64,000 nucleotides of DNA. It comes from Psoroptes ovis (lineage: Eukaryota; Arthropoda; Arachnida; Sarcoptiformes; Psoroptidae). Below are positions 11,323 to 23,400 of this stretch, one piece after another. The stretch is from NCBI GenBank assembly GCA_002943765.1, contig PQWQ01000001.1, positions 2,887,501 to 2,951,500 on the forward strand, in the 5' to 3' direction. Numbering within the stretch: the first letter of the stretch is position 1; every line of letters begins with the position of its first letter. The translations under genes were made by a program, and so were the position numbers. The notes below the pieces were generated by a model that was not told where the DNA came from, did not search any database, and was given only the letters and a program-made list of their open reading frames with translations.

Positions 11323-12967
11323 TTGAACATTTTCTATTTTTCATTTTTACCCATATATCCTAAATATTTCTGTAAAAAATTACAATTCTCAAATCTTATT
11401 CAATACTATTATTTTTTTCAATGCTCAAATATATGCATGAAAATGAATGATATTATTGAGCAAATTTGTATTGAAATAAATGCAAATTTCACAATAAAAA
11501 ATAATGATCATTCAAAAAATTATCGAATTTATAATGCAACGATGAATAATTTCACATCATCTACTTATTATTGTAATTTACGTTTAGGTGTATTCTCATC
11601 TGAACATTATATTCATGATAATCGTTATTTTATTTGCTCATCTAATATTGAATTAGTGAAAATTTTAATGAAAAATTATCATTGTAATTTATCATTTATT
11701 GTTTCAAATCAAAAATATGGTGGTCACAAAGTGAATGGTTCATGGACAGGAATATTGCAATTGATTGCAAATAATGATGTTGATTTTATACCACATTTTT
11801 TCGCAATGCATGGTGATCGTAGTGAAATTCTGGACATTTCATTTCTTTCTCATACAGGTGATGAAGTGACCATCATCAGTAATCCAACATATCTTTTCAG
11901 TTCCAATTCATTTCAAGTATTCAAAGCATTCGATTCAAATGTTTGGCTTATAATTTCATTGTTTTTTATTGTTTATTTAATAATAATAATGATGATTGAT
12001 TCTATACATAGATATTGTGAAAAATTTTCTATGAATCGACTGATGGATTATAATTACATATTATATCGTACAATGGTTGGACAATGTTTAACAAAAACGA
12101 CATTCATTTCCGATAATTTAGTCGCCATAAAAATATTAGCTAAAAATTCATTCACAATTTGGTTACTGAGCACATTATTTTTGCGACAAATATTTTCAAA
12201 TTTTGCTGTTGTTTCATTGTTGACTAATAACAATATTATCATCAATACGTTCGGTCAATTATTGCACGATATTGAAATGAATCCAAATTATACAATACTG
12301 ATCGAAAAAGAAACAACAACAGAGAGATTTTTCATTTCAGTAATCATTTTTTCCTTCAATTTCAAGATTCATAATCAACTGACTAATTTGAATTTATTTT
12401 AAACATTTGTAGAGATTTCCATATTTACAAAATCGAGTAATGAACATTGATCATGAGGATGTTATCGCTGTTGAAACGATGATGAAATTATTGAGACATA
12501 ATTATGTGCTGGTATCAAATCGTTGGCAAGGATTATTGATGAAACAAATTTATAGTAAATTCTTTTTACATGTGTCACAAGAAAGTTATGGTCAAACATT
12601 AAGTCACTTTGGTATAAATAAAAATGTATCGAAACAAGAAAAAAAGGTATTGAAATATTTTTCCAGACAATATTTTCAGAGCGGTATTGATTTGAAAATA
12701 ACACTAAATGGTCTTAAATATACTTTCGATATAAAAAATTTTGAAAATATGAGTAATCTTGGCTATAAAGAAAAATTAGAATATGATTTTGAAAAATTAT
12801 TACAACTAACAAAAAATAATAGAAAATTAGAAGAAGTTGATGCTGAAGAAAATCGTCATTATTTTAATCATCGTATATTGACATTATTCAATATTCTTGT
12901 TTACGGATTATTATTTTCAACATTTGTATTCATAATTGAAATTATTTATTTATTTAAATCAAGATGA
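11323..12967 (+). CDS. Ionotropic receptor (variant ionotropic glutamate receptor family)
   Basis: Two exons, 11323-12339 and 12413-12967, are joined in phase 0 by a 73-nt GT-AG intron and give about 523 aa. The layout is that of arthropod ionotropic receptors. A partial S1 ligand-binding lobe contains NGSWTGILQLIANNDVDFIP (about 138-157), the counterpart of the family WxGmxxxLxxxxADi motif. The first membrane helix is at about 207-227 and the pore region includes YRTMVGQCL at about 248. The third helix (WLLSTLFLRQIFSNFAVVSLLT) is at about 280-301, the S2 lobe lies across the intron, and a final helix is at about 495-520. A large amino-terminal domain is absent, as in most IRs. The start is uncertain: the first 38 residues are a weak signal-like stretch and Met39 or Met41 are alternatives, or a 5' exon is missed. 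Ligand and IR subfamily cannot be told. It lies 257 bp after INTS1 and converges on Rab18. Confidence 0.8.
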
Positions 12968-13062
12968 TGATCGATGAAAAACAAAGTTGTATAAACATAT
13001 GAATTTTTTTTTATAGAAGTGATTTAAAATAAAATCAAAATCTTAAATATTGTAACAAAATT

Positions 13063-13760
13063 TCAAAACATTCCACCACAACATGATGATGACGATGATG
13101 ATCGAAGCGTTGGGTCAAGATTAATAGATTTTTTCTGTTTATTTGATTCCCAAAGGCCAGGTGTTTGTAGAATTTTTTCCACTAACTCTTCAAATGCACA
13201 ATTAACATCTTCACGTGTTTTGGCACTAGCTTCGATAAACAATGTATTATGACTACGTGCCCATAACATACCTTCATGTCTGGTCACTTCACGATTTGTT
13301 TTGTCAATTTTATTACCGACCAACATTTTAACGATATTTGGCTTGTCAGCATATGCATTCACTTCATCTAACCAACTGTTCAATTTTTCAAATGTTCTGC
13401 GTACAGTGACATCATATACAAATATAACACCGTGAGCACCACGATAAAAATTTGGCGTCAATGCACGAAATCTTTCAGAACCAGCTGTATCCCAAATTGC
13501 TAAATTAATAACATCATCATTGATTTTGATTTTTTTCGTTTTAAAATCGACACCAATAGTTGCACCGACATCATCCGAAAATACATTGTCAGTATATGCT
13601 ATTAAAAGACTAATAGTAAAATATAAGAATTCGAAATAAATTCCTCTATCAATTAAATTTGCATCACAAAAACAAACCTTGATTTACCGACGAAACTTTC
13701 ACCAACAATCAATATTTTCAATGTTGTCATAACATTTTCATATTCATCTAACATGTTCAT
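13063..13760 (-). CDS. Rab18: Rab18 small GTPase with altered catalytic motifs
   Basis: Two exons on the minus strand, 13760-13678 and 13609-13063, are separated by a 68-nt intron and give 209 aa (human Rab18 206). Identity is clear from LTPNFYRGAHGVIFVYDV, MLVGNKIDK (G4), FIEASAK (G5) and CAFEELVEKILQTPGLWES, all Rab18 signatures. Rab18 acts at the ER-lipid droplet interface and in membrane traffic. Two normally invariant positions differ: the P-loop reads GESFVGKS where the family has GESGVGKS, and switch II reads DTAGSERF where the family has DTAGQERF. The second change removes the glutamine needed for GTP hydrolysis. The C-terminus is a serine run followed by CCGGMF, so the cysteine pair lies four residues from the end, an unusual prenylation context. 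The start could also be the second in-frame ATG at 13754. The gene may be a diverged paralogue rather than the only Rab18. Confidence 0.93.
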
Positions 13761-15421
13761 TTTACTTATTTTCGAAAAAAATCTTCAAATTTAAATTTAT
13801 ATCACATAAAATTTGATTTGAATGGAAAACACCATTCAAAACACAAACATAATTTGAGTACTTTGAAAATTGAATGAAAATTTATTTAAAAATCATCGCA
13901 ATAACAACGCAACAATTCTCAAAACATATGATCGCCATAAAGTGTAAACATATAACTACAGGGTATCGACGCTATAGATGTTGGTAAATAAATATGTGGA
14001 TATGGTTTAAACACTGTAAGTTGCAATTTGATTTTTGATGAAATAATAGTTGTCTGATTTGGCTAATAGATGGCGATCTAATGAATTTGAATTTTTTAAA
14101 AGCGGTAAATTTGAATTTTTAGAAAAAATTTCCATTTGTTGTTAATTTTTTTTTCCATAATTATTTCAAACACGAATATGATGTAACAATGATAAACGAT
14201 ATAATTTTGTCTTTGAAATTATTTTGCAGAAATAATGATGGAAACTATGCATAATTATTAACAATTATCATTCTTTCGAATGATAAAACAATGATTTTTC
14301 ATTTCATTTTTAACTTTACTTTGTTAAATTCATATTACGTCCAGTATTTCATGACAAATGATAGAAAGAATTTATTTGAGCAATTTTTTGAAATTTCAAG
14401 CAGAAACATACAGAAAATTCAAGCAAATTATGCAATGATGATGACCACAATTTATAAATTATAACGTCGATTAACTTAAATCAGCATCTGCAAATCTTCG
14501 TTTTTTTCTTCGAAATATTTATCATCATAATATTTATGACCTAATTCTTTGTAAAGATATTTATCATCACAAAATTATTCATTCATTATTTGTGAGTGGT
14601 TATATTAAAAATTGTTACATTTTGAAAAAAAAAAATTTTCACAAAGTAATGAAAAAAAATTTGCAAAATATTTGCCATTATTATTATTATGAATCATTAT
14701 CTATTATTCACCAGAAACATGTAAATATTATCTCAGCGAACGGCACGTGTGAAGATTCGTGATACACTTTGATTGATTTGAATGAGGAAAAACATTTGAA
14801 GTACACTCATATTTCAATATTATTGAATTATTGATACGAAAAGAACTAAAATCTATGACTGAAATAAATCAATAAATCTTCGATAAATTCATTATTTCAG
14901 ATTTTTCTCCATTGATAACGGTTAGATTGGAAATTGAAAATTTAATTTCATTTCATCCAAATTGATTTTTGTTTTCTCGAAAAATTAATTTGATTTTGAA
15001 ACTTGAAAGTAGTATAAAATATTACAAATAATACAAATATCATTACATTATTGAATAATATTGATATAAATGAATGAAATAATTACAATGAAAATGGATG
15101 AAAAATCAAAGAGAAACACACACAAACAAACATTGATTTAATATAAAAATATACAGTGAAATATTATCAATATTTATATTTGTATATGAAAATGGATGGA
15201 AATAAATAAATTTCTCATTTTTTTCTTTGAAAAAATGAATTGAAAATCATTATAAAATTATAAATTAAATCAAATTGAATGAAATATAAAATTATTTATA
15301 TTTCTATTTTTTGTTTGCTTCAAACGATATGCTTATGATACTACTTTTAGTATGATCTTGTACGATGATTCAATGGATGAATGAGTGCGAATACAGAAGA
15401 AAAACTAAGTTTATGCGTGTG

Positions 15422-15499
<78 letters not shown>

Positions 15500-18400
15500 G
15501 GTATATCGATACGAAACGAAATTGATCAACGAATGATTAAAATGATGATTGACTTATGTGTGGTGATGTGTTTTAATGATAATTTCCGTTTTGGTTTTCA
15601 GAAAAAACTCTTCGATCAGAAATATTGATGGCTTTTACCTTTTTCGGTGATTTTTTTCTAAAATCTTAAACAAATCTTTGGATAGAAAATAAATTAATAA
15701 ATTTGATAGTTTTTTCCTTTTTATAAAAATCAAATTCAATCTGATCAAAGTAAAGTTTTTTTCGAAAATTCAAAAATCTGTTTATTTAATTTTAAACGAA
15801 GATGAAAAAGAAGATGAAAAAATTCATCATAAGGCATGACGTTCAGTGTTTAGATGAAGGAGAAGAGAAGATGATGTATATTTGTGTCAATTTTTAAAAG
15901 ATTGAAGATGCCCGCGTTTTTATTCTTCATATTTGATTTGATTTTATTTGATTTTTAGCCAAACATTAAATTATAACATTCGTATGATTATGTATATAAT
16001 AGATGAGCATATATACCGAGCAACAGCAGGCATATCTTACACCAAAAGAAACACATACACTCATTCGGTTGATTGATATGATTTTGAAGAAATTTTAAAA
16101 ATTCAAAACAGGTCCGATAAAATTATTTATGAAAATTATCAAAATCAGATGAAAAAACCTCACTTATTCCATCAAACTATACAAAGTGATTCAACTTGTC
16201 ATTCGGTTTTTATTGATATTATTTGTAATTTGACTTCAGCCTAAGCAGCAGCAGCCACAAAAACGTCAACAGAAGCAGCCATTTTCAAATTAAAAACATA
16301 TGAATTTACAAATCTCAAAAACACAAAATTTGTCAATATTTTTCCATGTATTTCAAAGTATTTTCAAATAAATTTTGGTGCATAAAGTGTTGAAAATTTT
16401 TTCATGTAATTTTTGTTGTAAAATATTCAAATTTTTTTCATTTCACTTGTGAAAATTCTGTGCGTAAATTTGTTTTTCGTTGCCATGCCATAACAAATAG
16501 ATGTGTTTATGCAAACATCGTCACATCGTCATCGTGCTATAGTCCTTGTGAGCATCATCATCTCTGGGCATCGTGTGTGTGATTGGTGACATATATCCAC
16601 ATAAAATTCATACAATCATTCATCATCTATCCATGATTATGAATGATTTCAATGATTTATCATGATTTTTTATGATTTTTTCAAATGATAATTTTTGATT
16701 ATTATCTCATTGATATTATCAAGTTTTTTCATGAAAAAAAATTGAAACAAAATGAAATTTATTAATGAAAATAAAATCGACCATATTGATGACCGATTTT
16801 TGAAAATTCAAAATCAGATTCAACAAGTGTTTATTTTGATAATTTTTGACTTGTTATAATTCAATTATTTTTGTGTGAATCTATGCCAAATGTTTGATTT
16901 AAAAGAAAAACAAATATATCATATCATCATAAATCACAATCGATGACATAAATTCATTATTCATTCAACAAATATCGATTAATCATTGATCATCAATTAA
17001 CAATCGTCATTCATCCTTTTCATTCATTGAAATGTCTGAAATATGAAATCATTCAATTCTTGAACCCATTAAATTTTTGATGTCAAATATTTACCAACAT
17101 CATCAACAACTATCATAAAGTTATCATTCATGATTATCGATCATCAAAGAAAAAAATGTGACAATCATTATTTGAATCAAATGTTACGATTATTTTTTCA
17201 AAAATACATTTTTCCATAAATATTTTCTCATCATCATCATCGTCATCATCAACGATATTGCAGGTCTTTGCAAATTTCGCATCATCATAATCATCACCAT
17301 CATCATCAACAAACAACAACCAACAAACATTAAATGAATCATAAATAATCATTGAATCATTGGACACGATTCATTTGTGCTATCCTCAATGTTGTCGATT
17401 CAATGATAATAATAATAATGATACTCTTCCATTATTATTATAATATTATCGTACATTGTCCTCAAAAAAATGAACCATTTATTCCGTAATGAAATGAAAT
17501 CAAATGAATGATGTAATGATTCACATTCATATATTCACATATTCATTTATATTTTACCAAACATTCAGTTGTAACCAAATCGTGTTTTCATCATCATCAC
17601 CGAATGAATTTTTTTTAATTGAATTTTGTTCAAATGAATGAATGAATGGTTGAATGATTAAATTGAACACATACTCATAGACATACTCTTTTTCCCTATT
17701 TCTCTTCTAATACTCGTATTACGATTGTAACATTTTTCGTTTTACAAAATTTATTTGTTTTCATAGCATTTTATTGAATTTTTCATTTAATTTCAATCAT
17801 CGAAAAATCACCGTCATCATCACCATCACCATACAGACCATTAAGCTCCTAAGTAGTAAATGAGAAAAATGCAAAAAAAAATTAATCGAGTTCATCAACA
17901 CACAAACACATACTCACTAATAATGTTTGATCAGTTTTTGAAGATTTAGCAGAGTAAAAATATATTGATATTTGATTTTCTTCAAAAATTTTTCTTTTAA
18001 AATAAATTTTAATTTACTGAAGGTTTACTTGCAACTCAACTTAATCAATAATACACACACAATGATGTTTCAATATTTACCTATGATCGTATGTAGTCTT
18101 TTTCAGTAAAAATCGAGAAATGAAAAAATTTGTGAAAAATTAAATTTTGAATTTTTGAATTTAAAAAAAAAATGGAAAAAGCACGAATAAATATCAATAT
18201 ATGTGAGTATTAGCGAGCGTTTTTCTTTAGAAAATATTCAGATTAAAATCATCATCATTAAATGATGATGATGTGGATGATCTAACTTGATAAAACCTCT
18301 TATGATTATATAACTAATATCGATAATATTGATAATGATGATCGTAGTGTTCCATATCCTATGATTTCTATTTCTGTTTCTATAATTTGTAATATTATTA

Positions 18401-20062
18401 AATATTATCAATATTATTGCTATTATTTTTATTTTCCATAAATGTATTGAATTTAGATTTTTAGATTTTTTTTCGAAAATAATTTAAGAGTTTTATCGAT
18501 ATTATCATTCACCAAATAATAATAAAATTGGCCATAAACGTCACAATAATAATGATAATAATTTAAATCATAAACACTTTAATCACGCAAAATGATGCGT
18601 TTGATGTTTCGAGAAAAAAATGAAAATTTTAAAAAATTTAAAAACAATTTATTTTTATAAAATTTAATTGCGTGTCAAAATTGAATCAATTGATTTTGAA
18701 AAAAGATTTTTCAAAAATTCAACTAAAATACAGCAAATAATAATTGATGATCTGTGATTATGATATTAAAAATAAAATTGAAATAGATTTGAAAAATTGA
18801 TAATAATGATTTCTTTGAATTTATTTTATCAGCTGTAATCAAACGAATCATCAAATTTCGATTGATTAAAATTAAATTTGACAAATTTTTTTTCTCTCCA
18901 TTCAAAACGAACAAATTGTTCGCAATAATCATTTATCCAATCAAAGGTGAATGTGCAGAGGTTTTTTCTCGTAATTTGGGTGAACACATATTCCAATCAA
19001 TTATTTCATTTTGTAATTGTTTTTATACATTAATTCATTCAACAAAGATCAAGCCCATACTAAATGAAAAACAATTAAAATTAGAAAAATAAAAAATGAT
19101 AATTGTTTTCTTCAATTTTCGTATTCGTAAGAAATTATCTTCCGTGTGTGTCGGTGGCAATTTGTGGTGGACATCGACATACAGACAAATGTTGACAATT
19201 ATCTTCATTTTTTCTCTGGTTTGTCCATTCGTATTCAATCAAACGAAAATATTTTTTTTTATAACATTAATTAAAGCTGATTCATATATTTATATTTATA
19301 TTTTTCTCATATCTTCATGTGCAATTTTATTTTCAAGTAAAAATAATCTTTAAATTTTTACTTGCATTCTCTCTGCCAGTTGCTACGTTCTCTTGTTCAA
19401 AACAATAAATTATCATTTTTTTATTCAGCTATCTTTCGTTTTCATTTTTTGATATTTGTTTCAAAATAAAAAATATATATAAATAAATAAATGAATGAAT
19501 AAATATTAAAAAATTATGTAAAAGCCCTTGCAGCATTAAAACATTTCTATGCTAGTGCAAGTGAGAGTAAATCATTTATTTATTATTAATATTAGTTTCA
19601 CGAAATTATCATTTCTGTATTGTTTTTTGTTTGTTTATATTGGTTATTTTAATTTTTTGAAATATTACAGTTTTAATTATGTCATCATCATCATCATTTC
19701 AAAAATCATCACTGATTATTATTATAATCATTATTCAAACAATTTTAATTAATCTTTTAATTATTAATATTAATTAAAATTTAGCATCATTAATTTTTAA
19801 TTAAGTCTTTTTTTCTACCAAATTTTGTCTGTTCAAATCTACGCTCAAACATTGATATAAGAAAGGTTTCGAATCAATTTTTGAAATTTGAAAAAAAAAT
19901 AAAACAATTTTCAATTAATTAAACATGAATATCGGTAATAGAATGGTTTATTTTCTCAAAAACGAATATACAAATCAAGAATTAATTGAATTTAAATGAA
20001 ATTTAATCAAATTTTTAAATTTAAATTGAAAATTTGCGCAACAATCACCAGCATTGAGCACA
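13761..20062. other. Long AT-rich non-coding region upstream of Rab18
   Basis: About 6.3 kb without a recognisable gene. It begins with the Rab18 promoter side and includes a (GT)n microsatellite at 15425-15498. Many short ATC/ATT/GAT-rich stretches give spurious open frames such as 17134-17367, which is an Asp-rich product of TCA repeats. No tRNA, snRNA or transposon ends were seen. It may hold regulatory DNA of the large Yurt gene downstream, which is inference. Confidence 0.55.
15425..15498. repeat. (GT)n dinucleotide microsatellite, about 37 units
   Basis: An essentially uninterrupted GT run of about 74 bp, the longest simple repeat in the window. The Val-Cys open frame across it is an artefact of the repeat. 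Confidence 0.95.
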
Positions 20063-20433
20063 ATGTTTGAATCATTCACAAAACGTTATTCATTTCATTC
20101 AATATCCGCATCACCATTATCATCATCTACAACAACAACATCAACATCATCAGCATCGAATACTAAACGCAAAAAATCATTTATAAAAATAAATAATTCA
20201 ATTAAAATAAATGAAAATCATTACAATAATCAATCATCATCATCAACAATATTGAATGAAACGACCAATAGTAATAATAATAATAATCATAATCATAATA
20301 ATTACCGTTATCATACGGATATCATAAATGAGCATATTACAAATGATAATTTACCACAAAATAATGATCAACAATACTATCAGCAACAGCAACAAACACA
20401 ACAACAACAACAACTAGTCAAAAATATCGATTT
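20063..20433 (+). CDS. Isolated coding exon, probable alternative first exon of the Yurt gene
   Basis: An open frame from ATG 20063 runs 123 codons plus two bases to a strong donor (TTT|GTAAGT). The translation starts MFESFTKRYSFHSISASPLS, then is Ser/Thr-rich, Asn/His-rich and ends in Gln runs. Codon and base use (TCA, ACA, AAT repeats) resembles the low-complexity coding tail of the Yurt exon at 42-44 kb and differs from the surrounding A/T DNA. No domain is recognised. The exon ends in phase 2. A pyrimidine-rich CAG acceptor inside the first FERM exon, with the exon restarting at 30531, is in the matching phase; joining them gives DLRTNGARPL and continues into the FERM domain. The linkage is inference. 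It could instead start an unrelated gene or be a chance open frame. Confidence 0.5.
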
Positions 20434-23400
20434 GTAAGTATCATTTTTCTATTTATATTTTTAATTATTTTAAACATAAATGAATTTCCATAACGTTTTT
20501 TCACTGATGTAATTACTATAATCTGTTTGTTTTACTTTTAAAAAATCAATCTTGAAATCTTAAACATAATTGATGAATGAATTGTAAAAATATTTACATG
20601 TATTCAAAGGATTAATTTAGAAATTTTTTTTGCTAATAGCATTTCTTCCAAAGTTCATCATTTTATCAAAAATGTTTGTTTGTTTGACTGAAAATCCATC
20701 AAAGATTTATGATTGATCGATTATGAATTGTTTGTTTGTTTCGAAATTTATTTCAATATATTCAAATGTATGTGTGTGTGTGTGCGTGTTGGCACGTGTG
20801 AACTCCTGCTCATTCAATTCCATGCAATTTCAAAAAGGATTGAATTTTTCAAATTTTAAAATTATCTCCAACAAACAAACGAAAAAATAATTTCAAATTT
20901 ACTTTAAAATTTGGAAATTATGAATCAAATTTTGAATTGAATTGAATTTTGTGAGCAAAATATGGGCAAAGATTTCTTTGAAAAAAAGATAATTTGAATA
21001 GCATGATTGATTCGAATGAAATTCAAAAAAAATTATTCAAATCATCATTACATTATTCACTTGACATGTGTTTGCGATGATTGATTTGAACCAATTTTGA
21101 CCAATTTTTTCTCGTTGTTGACATGATTATGTGTAGAAAATCGAACCACCAGCAGTTGCAACTGCCACAACAACTCGTGAACATCCCATTGATGAACCAT
21201 AAATAATTATAAAATGATTATGCATATTATTAAATGTCAACAACAATAGTGACTAGCCAAACAGTCTGAATACACAATTGGCAATTGGCAATTCGCATTC
21301 ATCATCATCATCATCTGTTAGAGCCTCAGGAAAATAGAAAGAATTGAAAAAAATTTCATTTGTTCATTTCATATTTCAAAACAACATTTCTGCCATTCAC
21401 AAAACAATCATTCCTTTATTCATTCATTCAGCTGCACAGATTTTCTTTTTGAAAAATTTTTTCCATCTTTGTTTTGTCCGAAAATCTTTTTTTTTTCGAA
21501 GACAAATAACTAACTACTGGATACTATCGTTGATTATTATCATCATCGCCATCATGATCTACCATTGTTGACAATTCTCATCACACAATGGTATTATTTT
21601 CATATTTTATTTTTTCGTATGAAAAATTTTATATTAAGATTACTTGTTGAAATAATAGATTTGAATGCATCAACAATTGTCATTCATATTATTATTATTG
21701 TTTATCTTCCGCAATTGTTTCATACATGATAATAACGCAATACATTCGTCCGTGTGTATCTGTGTTGGTTTGTCACCAAAATCAGATTAGATTCATGATA
21801 ATGATATGGTTGTTGATAATAATGAATACCATGATTTTTGATGGTCCTTTTGATGAGGAACCATGATAATAATGAAGTAAATAATTGACATTAAACGTGT
21901 ATTTTTCTTTGTTGACAATTCATTTTATTTCAATTAATTTCTATTCATTCATTTGTAAGATATGCAAAACAAAAACAAAACCTTACCTTTTCATTCTGCA
22001 TTTACTTATGGCCTAAATTTTTGTCTTTGAAAAAAAAATTTTAAAATTCAAATTCATTCCTATTTCTTTAACAATTTTTGTAAATTCATTTGTTTTATTG
22101 AGTTTAAACAATCATTAAGATATTTTCATTATTATTGTGATTATGATCGAGATTGTGATTTGAATTTTTGAATAATTTTCATTTTTTGAATATTTTCTTT
22201 TCATTAATGTGTTTCATATGGTCAAGAATCTACTAGAGTAAAAAATTGTATTAAAATATTCATTTTCTCTGATAATCTCGTATGCATCAAAAGCAGCTTT
22301 ATGACCAAATTCAGCAGTCATCATCATTTCATGTAAAATAAATATTTGTAAATATCATTATTTGTAATTTGTAACCGTTATTTGAATATTTACATGACTC
22401 CAAATAGGTTTATGTTGAATTTTTTCGTGTTAGATCAACTTGTTTTTGAAATTATAATCATGATGATGATGATGATGAAAATTGAATGAATTAATTAAAT
22501 GGTAACAGTAAAAGTTGATCCAATGATTATAATCATGTCATTTTATGAGATTTTACATGTAAACCTCGTGAAGCAAGTGTGCGTGCTTAACCGAAATTTC
22601 AGGCCATGTTGAATATGTTTTTCATCCATTTAAAATTGAATTTATTTCAATTTTAATTTAAATTTTATTCAAAATTTTTATGCGAATCGTTAATATTTAA
22701 ACCCATACATTTTCAAATGATGATCAAGGATGCTATCGATTCCGGTTTAAATAATTTTTTGCAATTGATTCAATTATTTTGCAAAAATACAAATCGATGA
22801 TTGTAATTAATATTTTTTGCAATGAAAATCATTTTCAATATTGATTTAATTTGAAAAAAGTAAACTAAAATCAAAGAGAACTGATAAAGAAAACGGATCA
22901 AAATGTAACTGATTAAATGAGTTGATTATTTCAATAAAGATAAACATCTTTTCATTATCATTACTATCATGATTATCCCAGAAAAATAAATCGATTCCAA
23001 AACTCTTTTTTTTTGATTAAGCAATGTTTAAACATGATAATTAACATTTGAAAACTTTTTCTAATCGAAATGAATAAACTCCCATGTTTGCCTTTTTGCA
23101 TAATAAATAAACGAATACCATGATATTTTCAACATATATTTCGTATTTTTCAACAAAATACAATCCTTAAATGACAAATTATGCTAAAGATAATTTATTT
23201 TTTTCAAATTTGAAAATTTGATTATTTGATTGTCTTTTTCTCATCTTTGTTATCAAATTTATTTTATTCCATTCCATCTTTTTTCATAATCATTGCATAT
23301 AATAATCATTATCATTATATAATTGGTGTGAAATTATTATAAATAATTGTTCCATTATTATTGTTATGAAAATTTTTATTCAAAATTTGATTTACTTTGA

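Noticed and set aside
15365..15628. Open frame with a long Val-Cys repeat
   Set aside because: It is produced entirely by reading through the (GT)n microsatellite.
17134..17367. Asp-rich open frame on the minus strand
   Set aside because: It is the translation of TCA/ATC simple-repeat DNA, with no flanking splice signals or family resemblance.
13761..20062. Search for conserved animal microRNA hairpins (let-7, mir-1, mir-9, mir-124, bantam and similar seeds)
   Set aside because: Only partial seed-like matches were seen, with no accompanying hairpin arms.
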